From Brachypterus glaber (taxonomy: Eukaryota > Arthropoda > Insecta > Coleoptera > Kateretidae): DNA of 64,000 nucleotides. Of this stretch, positions 12,301-26,300 are shown one piece after another; the stretch's first letter is position 1, and each line of letters opens with the position of its first letter. The stretch is from positions 10,529,916 to 10,593,915 of the forward strand of contig OY294045.1 in NCBI GenBank assembly GCA_958510825.1, read 5' to 3'. Made by a program: the position numbers and the translations under genes. Under the pieces are notes generated by a model. The model searched no databases and was not told the DNA's origin. It saw only the letters and a program-made list of their open reading frames with translations.

Positions 12301-14251
12301 GGACTAAACTGGCTATTTTAGTCCCGCTGCATTAGTGTTTCCTGAGCGAGCGTAGCGAGCGAGGGAAACAGAAATGCAAGGGATTAAAACAGCCAAGTTT
12401 AGTCCTGAGGTATATACACTATTTTTTGCAGGACCAAACATAATTTAGGTAGGTAGATTAAATTAAAATTAAAAACCACGCGTCTAAAATCGGTTGTTTT
12501 ATTTTCGTAATTTAATCAAGATGCCTGTAAATTGCGAAAAGTCAGTTTTATGGCTATCACGATTTCAATTGTTTTTTAATATGGTTGACACAAACGTCAA
12601 AAAAATGGACAAAGATGATAAATTTTAAGTTATGTATAAGTTGTTATAACAATGTTATTTTTAAAGGTTTTCTTTGTTAAAATCAAATAAATTGGTTTGA
12701 ATCGCTAATTTTTTACAAAACACCACCAAACCTAATTTTTGAACCAGCAAAGCACATAGTAAGTATAATATTTTAATATTATCAAGGTTGCCGTGATTTT
12801 TATTCCCTAGGGAGAAAAACGGCAAGTTTAGTCCCAAAAATGAAAGCGTAAAATTAGGTTTTAGTCTTGGTCGTGCAAAAAAAATATTATAGGCATGGAG
12901 TTATTACATAAAGTACTAAATTCAAAAGTCTATAACTCCAGTTACCTACATAAAAATGCCTTTCTAATGACATAATTAATTGCAGTTGAGGATGGGGTCA
13001 AAACCCTTATAAAAATGGCCATTGTGCTTTAATTTATGACTGCACCATGTCCCCATTTGTTTCTATCAAGGGTAGTAAATAAGGGCTGAGTTTTATTTCG
13101 AGGTTCTTTTTTGCGCTCCAAATAAATTCTAATTACTTACAAAAATAAAAAGATAAAATGAAATAAAAAATTGGAAACTTAAAATATTAAGTTAAAAAAA
13201 TTAATAATAAAAATTTACGAAGTCGTGATAAAATAATTTAAATTATTTATATTTTTGTTTATAGATACGATTAAATTTAATTATAATAATAATTATTATT
13301 TATATTAATTTAATAATCGTAGTTTATTTCCTGGTCAATAAAATATACGCGAAGAGTAACATTTAAATTTTACACTTTTATTTTTAAAAAACCTGGCACA
13401 CATATAGGGGGCTCTTGGGCCCCAGTCAAACTGCCTCAAATTTTAATATTTTGTAATTTTGGGGGTAAAAATTAAATTAGGAAAATTGCAGCCAAATTAA
13501 ATGACCAGTTTCGGAGAAAAACGCTTTTAAAAATTGAATTTTATGACAGATTTTTTGACGTATATTAAGGTTATTTTTTACTTACGTAAATATTAACTTA
13601 GTCATTTAAAGTTGATGATCTCATGAGGCCTCATAAGATCATTACGTTATGATTTTCAGGTTTTGTACTCATACGAAAATCATGATGAGAACATCTCATG
13701 ATGTTGTGATCATGTTATGAGTTTGTTATGAGTTTGTCATGAGGTGTATACATGTATACATTTAACGTTAAATCATTAAATGATGTCATAATGATTTCCA
13801 CGTGAAATGTTGCCCGGGACCCGATTGAGAACGATTGGCGAATAGTACAGGCTTCTGTAATGTTTCAATTTCAGTGCACTTGACAGCGTTATGCTATCAG
13901 TGCTTATTTCCTACCACTAACTAAACTTTTTAAACGAATAAAGTCGCCTACTAGGAATACTAGTATTAAAACGCAGCTGTCTTTATAAGGATATACTACT
14001 AGTAATTACTAGTCAGCTAATTCGATACGCATTATCGGATTGGTATGGTGAGCCGTATATATCTGGAGGCTTTAGGCTAGAGGAACTAGTTCCTCCAGTC
14101 ATCTTGGGGAACATTCCCACTGGGAAGTTCCCAGTGGGAACATCCAGGTGTCCTCAAGTTGTTGAAAAAGGACCTGATTTTGGGATCCTAGGGGCTCGAT
14201 TTTTTCGTTATTTTTTTGGTATCTCTTCGCGTTTTTAAGATATGAGCAAAA

Positions 14252-14303
<52 letters not shown>

Positions 14304-17300
14304 TCTTTTTAAGCAGGGTAATTAAAAAAATTTCCTTTTTTTTTTAATTTTAAATTTCGCGGTCAATTCAAATTTTGCGGTCAATTGTGCATTCCGTAGA
14401 CCGCTGATCATGACACAATCTCGTGATGACTTCACAATGAGGAGTAATCTGTATGCGTTCATTTTCAGAGAAAATCATTAAATGATGTCATTAAATGACT
14501 TCCACGTGAAATAGCAAATGTTGTCCGGGTAAATATTACGAACTTTAGTATATATTTTAGATATAACAATAAAGTTATTATATAATATATAATAAATATA
14601 ATAATAAATAATAATATAATAATAATAAATATTACAGTGTTACGCCCATGTTAATGGTATAGGAAAATAGCGTTACAGGGGGGGGGTCCAAAATGATCAA
14701 AATTTGCGTTACGTAATACTTGAACGTTCCCTTATTGTTTTATGGGTAAATTGTACCGAAAAATCAATTTTTTTTGTTGCATATTCGGACTTAACATGCA
14801 TTGAAACGTCGAGAAAATGTGGAAAAAGTGGGTGTTAAAAAATATCTGTATGTCTGTCCTATGTCTCTAAACCTTATAAACGAACGGTCCGATTTAAGAA
14901 AATCGTTCACTAAACGATCTAGGACCTTCAAAGTTTGTCTGACTTCAAATATGGTTAACATTGGTGAGCAGCAAGGGGGGAAAAGGGGTAAAAAACTAAT
15001 ATTTTTGGAGATATGTAGCTTATTATTGATCGGAAGGGAACAATTCTTATCCTACAACAAAAATAATTGAAATTTTAGTATAAAAAAACACTTATTATCT
15101 GCACAAGAAATGTTATTCTACGATCAATAATAAGCTAGTTACCGCAAAAAATATTAGTATTTACCCCCTTTGTCTGATCCCAATGTTAACCATATTCGAC
15201 TTTAGGTAAACTACGAGGGTCCTAAATCGCATAGTGAAAGATTTTTTTAAATCGGACCTTTCGTTTAGAAGTTATAAGGTTTAGAGACAGATGACAGACA
15301 GACCGATATTTTTTTAACACCCAGTTTTTTCACATTTTCTCGACGTTTCATGGCATTTTAAATCCGAATATGCAAAAAATATTTTTTTAGTTTTCGGTCC
15401 ATAAAACAATAACGCGCTAGAAAAAAAAACAGATACGCCCTTTGGCGTTGCAGATAAGCATTTTTGTAATGTAGTGATTATAAATAATGATTTTATTATT
15501 ATATCTAAAATATATATTAAAGTTCAAGTACGTTATATGCGCATATTATAATAAATTTTAAAAAACGTCAAAGAAAAACGATCGGCCTCCACGATTTTTT
15601 TTTAAATTTGCCTAAATTAATTCTTTAGGTGTGTTTAATAGTATATTAAAGTACTAGTTTTATTACATACGTTTTTAGCGCACGAATACAAGTTTAGAAA
15701 ACGAGCCGCTTGCGGCGAGTTTTCTAAAGTACTAGTGCTCTAAAAACGTGTTATGAAACGAGTGCTTTATACAATTTTTTCTATTTTGCTCTAAAATTTA
15801 AAAAACTTACATTTAAATTAATGACTGATTTAGGGATTTTTGTTTTGGGTTTGGACTTTTTTAGCGCAAGAATACAAGTTTAGAAAACGAGCCGCTTGAG
15901 GCGAGTTTTCTAAAGTACTAGTACTCTAAAAACGTGTTATGAAACGAGTGCTTTATACAATTTTTTCTATTTTGCTCTAAAATTTAAAAAACTTACATTT
16001 AAATTAATGACTGATTTAGGGATTTTTGTTTTGGGTTGGCATTACAGTTTACACTATGTTTAAAATTCTAAGAACAAATGATATTTTGATATATTTTACA
16101 GTCATCTCTTCTTTTTTCACTGCAATTAACCAGTCCACAATTTTAACACGGCAAAAAATAACCCAAACACAAAATTTTGTAAAAAATTAAACTTTAAATC
16201 GACATTGACATTTGCACGCAAATGTCAAGAGATAGGCTTTTGTATGTTGCCAACCCAACAGGAAAGAAAGTAGAGACCCCTTATGCGCCTATAAGAACAC
16301 GCAAAATGCGTGTGATTATGAGCTTATAAGAGTCGCAAAATAGAAAAACAATTTATGAAAGAAAAAATCAGGGGTCGAAAACAAAAAGTTAAAATTTGCA
16401 GAAAACCACCGCGTTAAATAACAAGAGGCAATAGACAGTTAATTTATATGGCCCCTATGCAAGTAATGAGATAAATTATTATTAATGGTAGCCAAATTAT
16501 TATACTCCTCGCAGTATCACAGCAGAATACGTTACGTTTATTTTGGACCCCGAAAAAAGAAAAATTTTGTCACATTTTCTTTTAGACACGATAACTCAAG
16601 AAAGAAAAATCCGATCTACTTATTTCAGCCAAAAATCAAGTAAGGACGCGAAGGCCCTCAGTAAACGCAACACTCCTACAAGAAGTTCTCACAAAGTTGC
16701 ATCAAGGAGTTCAACTTCTTATAAGACTTTTGTTTCATTTTTCAGAACGTGCTGGAGAATTACGAATGTCCGCCACGCCAGGAATTCTACAAAACTTTAT
16801 TTATATTTGTCAATTTTTTTTTATTTTCTGGTAGAATATTTTTAAAAATTAAAATAAGTTTAACCTTAATAAGATAATCCAAGTCAGACCAAAGAGAGGA
16901 CATTATTTTTTATTAACAAAAAGTTCCTATCATAATAATTGGCCCCAAAATATATTAAAAAAATTGTAAGATATTCTACCAGAAAATAAAAGAGAGCATT
17001 GGCAAATATTTTGCCGCAAAATATTCCTATTTGTCTGTTTTAGATTTTTTAAATTATTTTTCATTTATGAAAATATTATTTTTTTAAGTTAAAATTTATA
17101 TAATATTATTATTTAATTATATTTAAACGAGTATACATTGTTTAACAATATATATATTTTTTTAATTGATTTTTTATATATAAAAAAGCAATTAAAAAAA
17201 AATTGTTAACAATGTACCCATTTAAATAAAATTATTTATATTACTTATTGATTGATACTTAGTTTATAATAATATTACACTTATATTTAAACTAAGTAGA

Positions 17301-20300
17301 AAAAAATTAAATTTTTGTCCGACAGCCTTTAAATACCCATAATTTTGTTTTCTTTTATCTTTGCTTTATCCTGTTTCTCTTTCCAAAGCAAACTTTTACA
17401 TAGAAAGAACGCGGCAAGTATGGATCTTCGCAGATTTCCTTAGGATTGTAACCGTGTTTGTGATTGTGATGTTTGGAGGCTTTTTCAAAGAAGTGAACAA
17501 CGGATAACATTAAATATTTTAACATTTTTTAAAAGAGTGTTTTCTAAAGATTTAATTAAAACCTTGGCGGTTAAAATCTGTTAAAAACCAAAAAAGTTAT
17601 GAAGGTTTGTATTAGATGGTCGAAAACAGCAACATTTTCATGTAGCAACCTCCTTGATCAGCTCTTGCTCTGAAACTAGCAGGATTTTAAAACTTTTATA
17701 TCCCGACTTATTGTTCCAGAGGATGGTACTCTCGATCATATAACTTACAGCCAAATATATTTTTCGCACGAACTGTTAAGCGATGAGGTTTTTCTTTATC
17801 ACGCAGAGTGCGAGCTGGGTGTGGCTTGCAAATCCGCAGGGTCGGATTTTCGCTCCTTACTACGTCACGATCCTCGATTCAAAACGCAGGCAATTCAGTT
17901 GACCCGTCTGTGAGGCTGGCTATAGCTGAACCTGGGGTGCGTCGGCTCTCTGATGCGTTTCAAAATTTGGTGTAATGTATTTTAAATTCATTTATGTGCA
18001 GACAGAAACTACATATCACATGTAATTACATGTACATGTACATGCTTATCGTTGGGTATACTTATACATAAAAATTTTAGCCCAAACAGCCTACTTTCAA
18101 TATTTTAGTAAAACATCTATTAGAATCAGCTGATTGTCGCCATCTTTATAAATCATCCTTCCTCAAAAAACTACAACAACGTTGTTGCATTATTAAATAA
18201 TATGAATCTACAATTTTAATAGTGTATTTAATATAATGTGATGTTTTAGAATAATCGTAAAAATGGTATTATATACCTCAAAGTTGTTACAACAACGTTT
18301 GGTTGTACAGTTAATTTCAACAAAACTGGAAAAGTGGGGTTATAAAAAAAAATTACATTGTGAACTATCTTTCATTTGACAAATATTTGTTTACTTGTTA
18401 ATAAATTTAGTGTCAATATTGTTATTGCCACATCAATGTCAAAGTCAAAAAATGTTGGTGCAATTTTTTAAAATTGGGAGAGATAAAGCAGAAAAACAAG
18501 AATAGTCGAAGAATACTGGTGTAAAACCCATAATTATAATTTTTAAATTAAGGAACTATGAGGAATACCTAGTTGTAGGAGACCAATATACTAGTAGTGT
18601 TTTTTAAAAATAAAGGTATTTAAAACAAGTTTATTAGATACAAAATATATTAATAAGGGGATTTAATAATAGACATTTTAGAATAGGGATATTTTAGAGC
18701 AGAAATACAGTAATTAACAATAGAGATACGCTTCCAAATCCAAACACAAATGCATAGAATGATTTTTAACATGGTTAAACTAACCTTATTTTTCAAACAG
18801 GTATAACCCCATTTAAATAATCCACATTCACACAACTAAATTTTATGGAAAACATGAAATTTTACTTAACCCCACTTTTCCAGTTTTGTTGAAATCAACT
18901 GTACTATTTTTAGATTTTTCTATCAGTGTACTTGCATCTGCGAGGAGTATTCTTATAGATAGCGAAGCATTATAAAACTTCACGGCTTGTTATTATTAGC
19001 TAATAGCTGTAACTAATTTTGCGTAGGTATTCAGTTGGGTAACCCAGCATACGTTGTTCATAAAAAATATAAGTAATTTTTTTTTCTACGACTGCTTTAG
19101 AATGTAAGCAAATACACGCACTTTTCAAACACAGAATGAATCCATTCTAGCTCTAGATACGGTATGAATATTCCGTATCAAGTGTTAGAATGATCACATG
19201 TAGTGCCATCTCTTGTTTATAAACGTAAAGAAAACTGTAGCAAAATTAGCAAAAATATATATATTTTACCATAAAATATTGAATAAGTTAATGCAATTTA
19301 AAGTTTTGCGTTAAAATTACATAAAGGTTCTTAGTTTTTCTTAATATCTGACTAGTTTTTTATCAATTTAGTTCAAAAACTTAAATCTGCTCCATCTATT
19401 GTTAAATATTTAAACCTGATATCTGTCACAACAATCTGACATAACCTTAAATTTTTGCATTATAATTTGTAAAGATGTGCTAAAATTAAATAAAAATCTT
19501 TTTTAAGTACTGATTTGATAAAATTGTTAAATAACATTAATTGCTTTATTTAAAAATATGTGTTTTGTTGCGTTTACAATGTCGAGTCACAAAAAACCTG
19601 GTTTTTAACATTGTCCGCAGTTTAAAGCTATACAGTGTTTCATATTTACAGTCAAAGAAAAAGTATAGTCTACAACACGTATGGAATAGTCATTCCGCGC
19701 TCGCGGGACCGTCATACTCGCCTGCCGGCTCGTATGACAAACTTTCCGCTCGCGCGGAATATTGTCTATTCCATACTAGTTATAGAATATACTATACTAT
19801 CCGTTCATTTAGCATTTTATGTTCATCATCAGAGGCCGGATTTTACCGTTTACCGGTGGCTCGCAAAATTTACAATTTTAAAAATACAGTGCGATTATAA
19901 AGTGCCGAACAGTTTGAAAAGAAATTACTTTTCGTTTGAAGCCACGCCTCTGTTAGAGTTGTGCGCGACAAGCCCATGTGATTGATATGTACAACAGCTC
20001 GGTGGCCAGTAAAACGCACACAGCTTTCTTGCATTTTACTCTTCGCTAATGCCAGTTTTGCATTAAAAAGTGTTCGGCACTTTATAATCGCACGGAATAT
20101 TATTACTTAAGTAATTACATAATATAATTATCTTAGCCTAAGATTCTTGGGTATACCTTATTGATCGGTAGACACTCTAATAGTCCCGGAGACCGCCCGG
20201 TAGAATTTTTTTTATTACCTCACCGTTGAGACTTTGTATATGTGTTCTTTATGTCCAGTCAAACAACTTCTTACATAAGAAAATTCTCGATGGCGGGAAG

Positions 20301-23300
20301 TTTTTTTTTTGGACCAACCCTTAACTTTAAGGCGTCCCACAACGGTATTGCCGAAAATTTTTGTCGGACAAGGTTATTTAAATATTTTTTCCACTACCTA
20401 ATTAAGTGCTAGCTTACATATTATCTACCGTTGTCAAGGCTTGTTTACCTTGGCAACCAATAAAATCAGTGATTTATTATTGACCGTTGTTAAGCGTTGT
20501 TTATTGACGACGGTCAATAATGAAAAAAATTAAGACAACTGCCAGCTTTTTTCAACTTACTTGTCAAACTGACAGCTATGTCAAAATAGTTTTTAAACTA
20601 CATTAGTAACTAATATTTGGTTACTAGCTTTAGGTAGTAGAAAAAATGGTATATGCACCACGTATGCGAACTGTCTTTAGTGTTCGAGACTGAAGTTTTT
20701 TTGCTGAGACGGAGTCGAGGCAAAAAAACAGTTCGCATACTAGGTGCATAATATACTATTATTAAACGATCCTAAAAAAATCAGCTGTGAGGTGCTAAAT
20801 GTTATGACGTCATAACTAATCTAACATAGTTTTTTGCTCATCATTTCCGGACACCCTGTATAGATACGTGACTTTGTAAAATATCGTTTGAAGTGCCAAT
20901 TTTATTAAAAATTTCGCGAGTACCCGGTAAATGAATACTAATAGTGCGGCATTTATAATTAGTAAATGGACATGTCTTGATTATTCAAGAAAACAAATTT
21001 AATCAAAAAATTTAAAAAATATTTTTAAATTAGCCCTTTATTAAAGAAAACGAATAGAAACGTAAACAAATAATATAATTTTTTTTACTAACGCAAGACA
21101 TTCCCTATAATCTGAAAGGGAAAGTAAAAAAAAGCTACAACGTGTTTACTAAACTAAACTGCATAAAGTGGAAAACTTTCCAATTACCTACATAAAATTA
21201 CATAAAATAGTATACCGGGTGTTTTTTTTTTAACCTGAAACTTTCAAATATCTCTAATACCATGCATTTTAGAAAAAAAGATGTCAGACAAAAGTTGTTT
21301 ATTTTAATGGAGGAAACAAAATGGCGTATTTATTTTTTACGGATATTTACGTTTTCAAGGTCTTTTTAAGGTCAACTTTGTTTTTTTAAATGGAAGCATA
21401 TATTTTTTTTACTGTTTAATTCTCCCCAAAAAAAAATAAAATCTTGTGTAAAAAGCTTTTTTTGATCGGACTTTTAGTTGCAGAGATAACACAGCCACAC
21501 ACAATTAAAAAAGTTGGATCTCCCACGAACTAGACTAGTCAATTCCTATGCATTTTGAGCCGCTGAATCCGAATCTGAGGTCGCAATTTGAAAGTTAGCT
21601 CCGATTTTCAACATAACCTCAAAAAACATACTTTTCGCAATGATATATGTTTTTTTTGTGGTTATGTTGAAAATAAGAGCTAAATTTCAAATTTTAACCT
21701 CTGATTCGGATTCAGCGACTCAAAATATATAGGAATTGATTAGTCAGGTCCGTCGGAGATGCAACTTTTTTGATTTTGTGTGGCTGTGTTATCTCCGCAA
21801 CTAAAAGTCCGATCAAAAAAAGCTTTTTACAAAAGATTTTATTTTTTTTTTGGGGAGAATTAAACAACAGTAAAAAAAATATATACTTCCATTTAAAAAA
21901 ATAAAGTTGACCTTGAAATGACCTTGAAAACGTAAATATTCGTAAAAAATAAATACGCCATTTTGTTTCCTCCATTAAAATAAACAACTTTTGTTTGACA
22001 TCTTTTTTTCTAAAATGCATGGTATTCGAGATATTTGAAAGTTTCAGGTTAAAAAAACACCCGGTATTATGCACCTAGTATGCGAACTAAGTCTTTAGTG
22101 TTCGAGACCTAAAGCTAGTAACTCCAAATATCAGTTAAAAATAAAGTTTAAAAATTATTCTGACAGCTATGTTTGACAAATAAGTTGAAAAAAGTTAGTA
22201 GTTGTCTCAAAATTTTTTCATTATTGACCTTCAGTTTTGTTTTAAGTTAATTTAGCTATTTATCTATATGATATAATGTATTATTAATAATACACTTCTG
22301 CTCAAAAATATCGGCCCACCTAAAAAAATACACATTTTTGAATGCAAATATCTCCAAAACTATTTAATGGATTTATTCGATCTTTTTTTTATTTTGAAGC
22401 TTGAACTTTTAGCTCTTACTTACTGGAATAAAAATTATCAAACATCTTTTTTTATACCGGCAGCAATGAAAAGTGCACAGCTATGTTTTTTTACTGCACC
22501 TTTGGATATGCGCATGGTTCGCCACTGCATATTTTTTTACAATTTAATTAATTGATTTTATAGCCTAATTAAATGGAAGTAATCTCTTCTTAAATTTTTT
22601 AATTTTCCTTTTCTCGTTTAGGAGATATAAGGTTTTTTCTAAAAATTTACATTTTTGCAAGTAGCAAAAAAACTACGCAATGGATTTAATTGATTTTTTT
22701 TAATTTAAAGCTTAAGTCCTTAACTTTTATTTATTTAATTTAAGTTTCTGGTGCAAACATGTTTAAACTGGGTTTACATTGCTTAAATAGTCATGTTTTT
22801 TTTACTCGATCTTTTTTGTTGCAATTTAAACACAAACTCAAATCTTTCCATAAGTTTTAAAACTTATTCTAATAGCCACACTTATTGTGACTGATTCCGT
22901 CTTTTATTTTTTATCATAAGTCTTCTCATTTAGGAGAAATTATGTTTTTTTGGTAAATAAGGACTTTTTAAGTGGTGGGCTAGTGCCACCCCTGTAACTA
23001 ACTTTTTTATGATTGACAAGACTTGTCACTTATGTGACAATACTTTTTTAACTCGTTAAAATTTTATTTAATTGTATTATTTAAATGGAAACAAGTCCGG
23101 AAGTAGCTGCCCAAGCTGTAGCTCTGCTACAAGAAGGGCACAGTCAGCGTTATGTTGCTCAACAGTTAAATATTACGAGAGCAGCGGTAAGAAGAGTATT
23201 CCAACGTTTTGAGGAGACCGGTTCCTTTAGTCGACGCCAAGGAGCTGGCAGACATAGGTGCACGTCCGCTCGGGATGACCGATTTATCGAGCTTAATTCC

Positions 23301-26300
23301 CTGCGGAATCGTCGTCTAAATTCAGTTAATTTGAGATCACGGCTTCAAGAAACAAGAGGTGTAGCAGTAAGTAGGTCCACTATTGGTCGAAGGCTTTTTG
23401 AAAGAAACCTTTGCTCTTATAAGGCCGCAACTGGACCTAAACTCACTGCTAACCATCGTCGTGCCAGGCTGCAGTTTGCAAGAAGACATTTAAACTGGGA
23501 CAGAAACCAATGGGCAAAGGTTATGTTTTCTGATGAAACCAGGATATGTCTATTTGGGAATGATGCAAGACAGCGTGTCTACCGACGTCCTGGAGAACGT
23601 TATGCACAGGCCTGCATTGCAGAAAAAGTTAGTTATGGTGGTTGTGTTTATAATTGTTATTAAATAATTTTAAAATTTAAAATTTGTTTATTGTTATTTT
23701 ATTTGATAAAATATTTTGTTTAAAAAAAATTAAAAAGCAAAAAGTCCTTAAAAAGACGTTAGAACTTGTTTTTGGAGTACCATTAGAGATTTAAACAGTC
23801 TGTGCAAAGTTCGTCCGACATATATGCCTCAAAACGCTGTCTGAGCTGGGAACCAAAAAGTTGCTAACGCAGAAAACGTGTTAATTAAATGTATTTATTT
23901 AAGCTAAAGTTATAGAAGTGCAATAGATCTTTATATTCTATCGACGCTTTTCCGTCATATACAGTTTTACAGGGGTGGCACTAGCCCACTGATTAAAAAG
24001 TCACTTTTTCCGAAAAACTTTAATTTCTCCTAAATGAGAAGACTTATGATAAAAAATAAAAGAAGGAATCAGTCACAATAAGTGTGGCTTTTAGAATAAG
24101 TTTTAAAACTTATGGAAACATTTGAGTTTGTGGTTAAATTGCATCAAAAAAGATTGGGTAAAAAAAACATGACTATTTAAGCAATGTAAACCCAGTTTAA
24201 ACATGTTTTCACCAGAAACTTAAATTAAATAAATAAAAGTTAAGGACTTAAGCTTCAAATTAAAAAATAAATCAATTAAATCCACTGTGTAGTTTTTTTG
24301 TTATTTGCAAAAATGTTTATTTTCAGAAAAAACCGTATATCTCCTAAACGAGAAAAGGAAAATTAAAAAGTTAAAAAAGAAATTACTCCCATTTAATTGG
24401 CCTATAAAATCAATTAATTAAATTGTAAAAAAATATGCAGTGGCAAACCGTGCGCATATCGAAAGAAGCAGTAAAAAAACATAGCTGTGTAATTTTCATT
24501 GCTGCCGGTTTAAAAAAAGATTTTTGATAATTTTTATTCCAGTAATTAAGAGCTAAAAGTTCAAGCTTTAAAATAAAAAAAAGGTCAAATAAATCTATTG
24601 AATAGTTTTGGAGTTATTAGCATTTGAAAATGTGTATTTTTTTAGGTGGGCCGATATTTTTGAGCAGAAGTGTACAATAAAAATTTCTTATTGTTCAGTT
24701 TCGAACATAGGCGTGTCATTTTCAAGGGGGGCGGGTTGGAGCAAGCTTTTAGTTCAACTTCTTGCGATTTTTTTTATAAACTTTTTCTTTATGATGATTT
24801 AAAACCAAATATAAATAATACCTAATTATAATCGTTCGGTTAATTTTTGTGCAAAAATATGAAAAATAGATAATAAAGTTTAGATATTTTACGTCAAAAA
24901 TAAAAAAAAAGTTTCTATAAACTATTGTGCTAAGGGAGCTTGGTCCCTTAAAATTTTAAGGGACCATTTTTTATTTTTTTGACTGTAGTATAGAACCAAA
25001 AAATGTATAGTAGAGAAAAAGATGCAACTCGCTTGCAAAACAACTTTACACTACGATATTTCAAGAAATATTTGACATAGAGACTTGAAATTTGGAACAA
25101 ATTTTGTGTAGTACTTAGAAAATCTTTGTTCCAAATTTCAAGTCACTGGATCAAAGGGTTTTTGAAATATCGTAGTGTAAACTTGTTTTTCAAGCGACTT
25201 GTATCTTTTCTCTTCTATAAACGTCAAATGTTTTAATCATTTTAAACTTTGACCAGGGGCGTAGTAATTGGGTGCCCCCAATATATCTGGTTCCGCTCCT
25301 GGTTAAATATTTTGTTTATTATAGGTACCACGACAGGATAGTATTTATTCAAAGCGCGTGCGCTAGAATAGTATATTACGGTAGTTTGGAATTTCCCAAA
25401 AAACGTCCTAGACAAAAAAAATCTTGGATAAAAATGTGTGTTCATGAAAAAAAAAAGAAACTTTGAAAATGCGCGTCCGTCCGTTCATCTGTCCGTCCGT
25501 CTGTCCGACCGTCCGTCCGCCCGTTTTCTATTTGTCATGGGTTGAACGAAAAAGTTATATGGACAACCCTAAGTTGTTCTTTTAGGACCCTAAAACACTA
25601 AAATCATGCAAATATCGATAAAATTCGTATAAAACAAGCCCTAGTATTTGTAGTGTTATAAAATTTAAAAACCTTGATATCTATATTTTTTATTTTTGAG
25701 TAACAAATAACCTCTGCCAACAAGGCCCCGAAATTGCCCCTAAACTCCGAAAAAGTGCATTTTCTATTAATTTATGCCACTGAAGAATTATAAATATTGA
25801 ATAAAAAAGTGCGATAATCTACACAACACGTATGGGGTCCCGGCATTAAACTTTAATAAATAATGAAATAACTATAATTTTTGATTTTTTTTTTAATTTT
25901 CGTTTTTCGCAAAAAATAAAAACAAAAATTTTTCGTTTTAAAAACGATCTTATTTAAATATTGTTTTTTTTTTAATATTTTTCAAATGTTTTTCATTTTT
26001 CGCAAAAAGAGAACAAAAAAAAATGTTGATTTTTTTTTATTTTTTTGATTTTTTTTAAGTATTTGAGAAAATGCAATATGCCATTTACTGTGAATGGCAT
26101 ATAATGGAATTCGTAGCATTACATATCTTCTTGGCTTGTTTTCATATCAGTTTGAATTTATTTTCGTTTGGACTTTTTTCAAGGATATAAAACGCCGAGA
26201 AACGTAAAAAAAACAATAAAAATTTCTCAAATTTCTTTTACTAATGGAAAACTTTCCTAAGAGAAAGTAATTATTAAATATGAAAAAATATATATTTTCA

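Noticed and set aside
14801..15070. 89-aa plus-strand frame
   Set aside because: Within the arm of the 14535-15533 fold-back, whose inverse arm has matching sequence; not a gene.
16543..16845. 100-codon plus-strand frame in sphingosine kinase intron 1
   Set aside because: Begins at TTG not ATG, composition changes to T-rich runs, no recognisable domain; probably chance or a repeat relic.
19541..19985. Two overlapping plus-strand frames of 116-119 aa
   Set aside because: They run through a hairpin and a MITE-like inverted repeat, with no conserved motif.
21712..22074. 120-aa minus-strand frame
   Set aside because: Located in an arm of the 21212-22068 fold-back; low-complexity Phe/Lys-rich translation.
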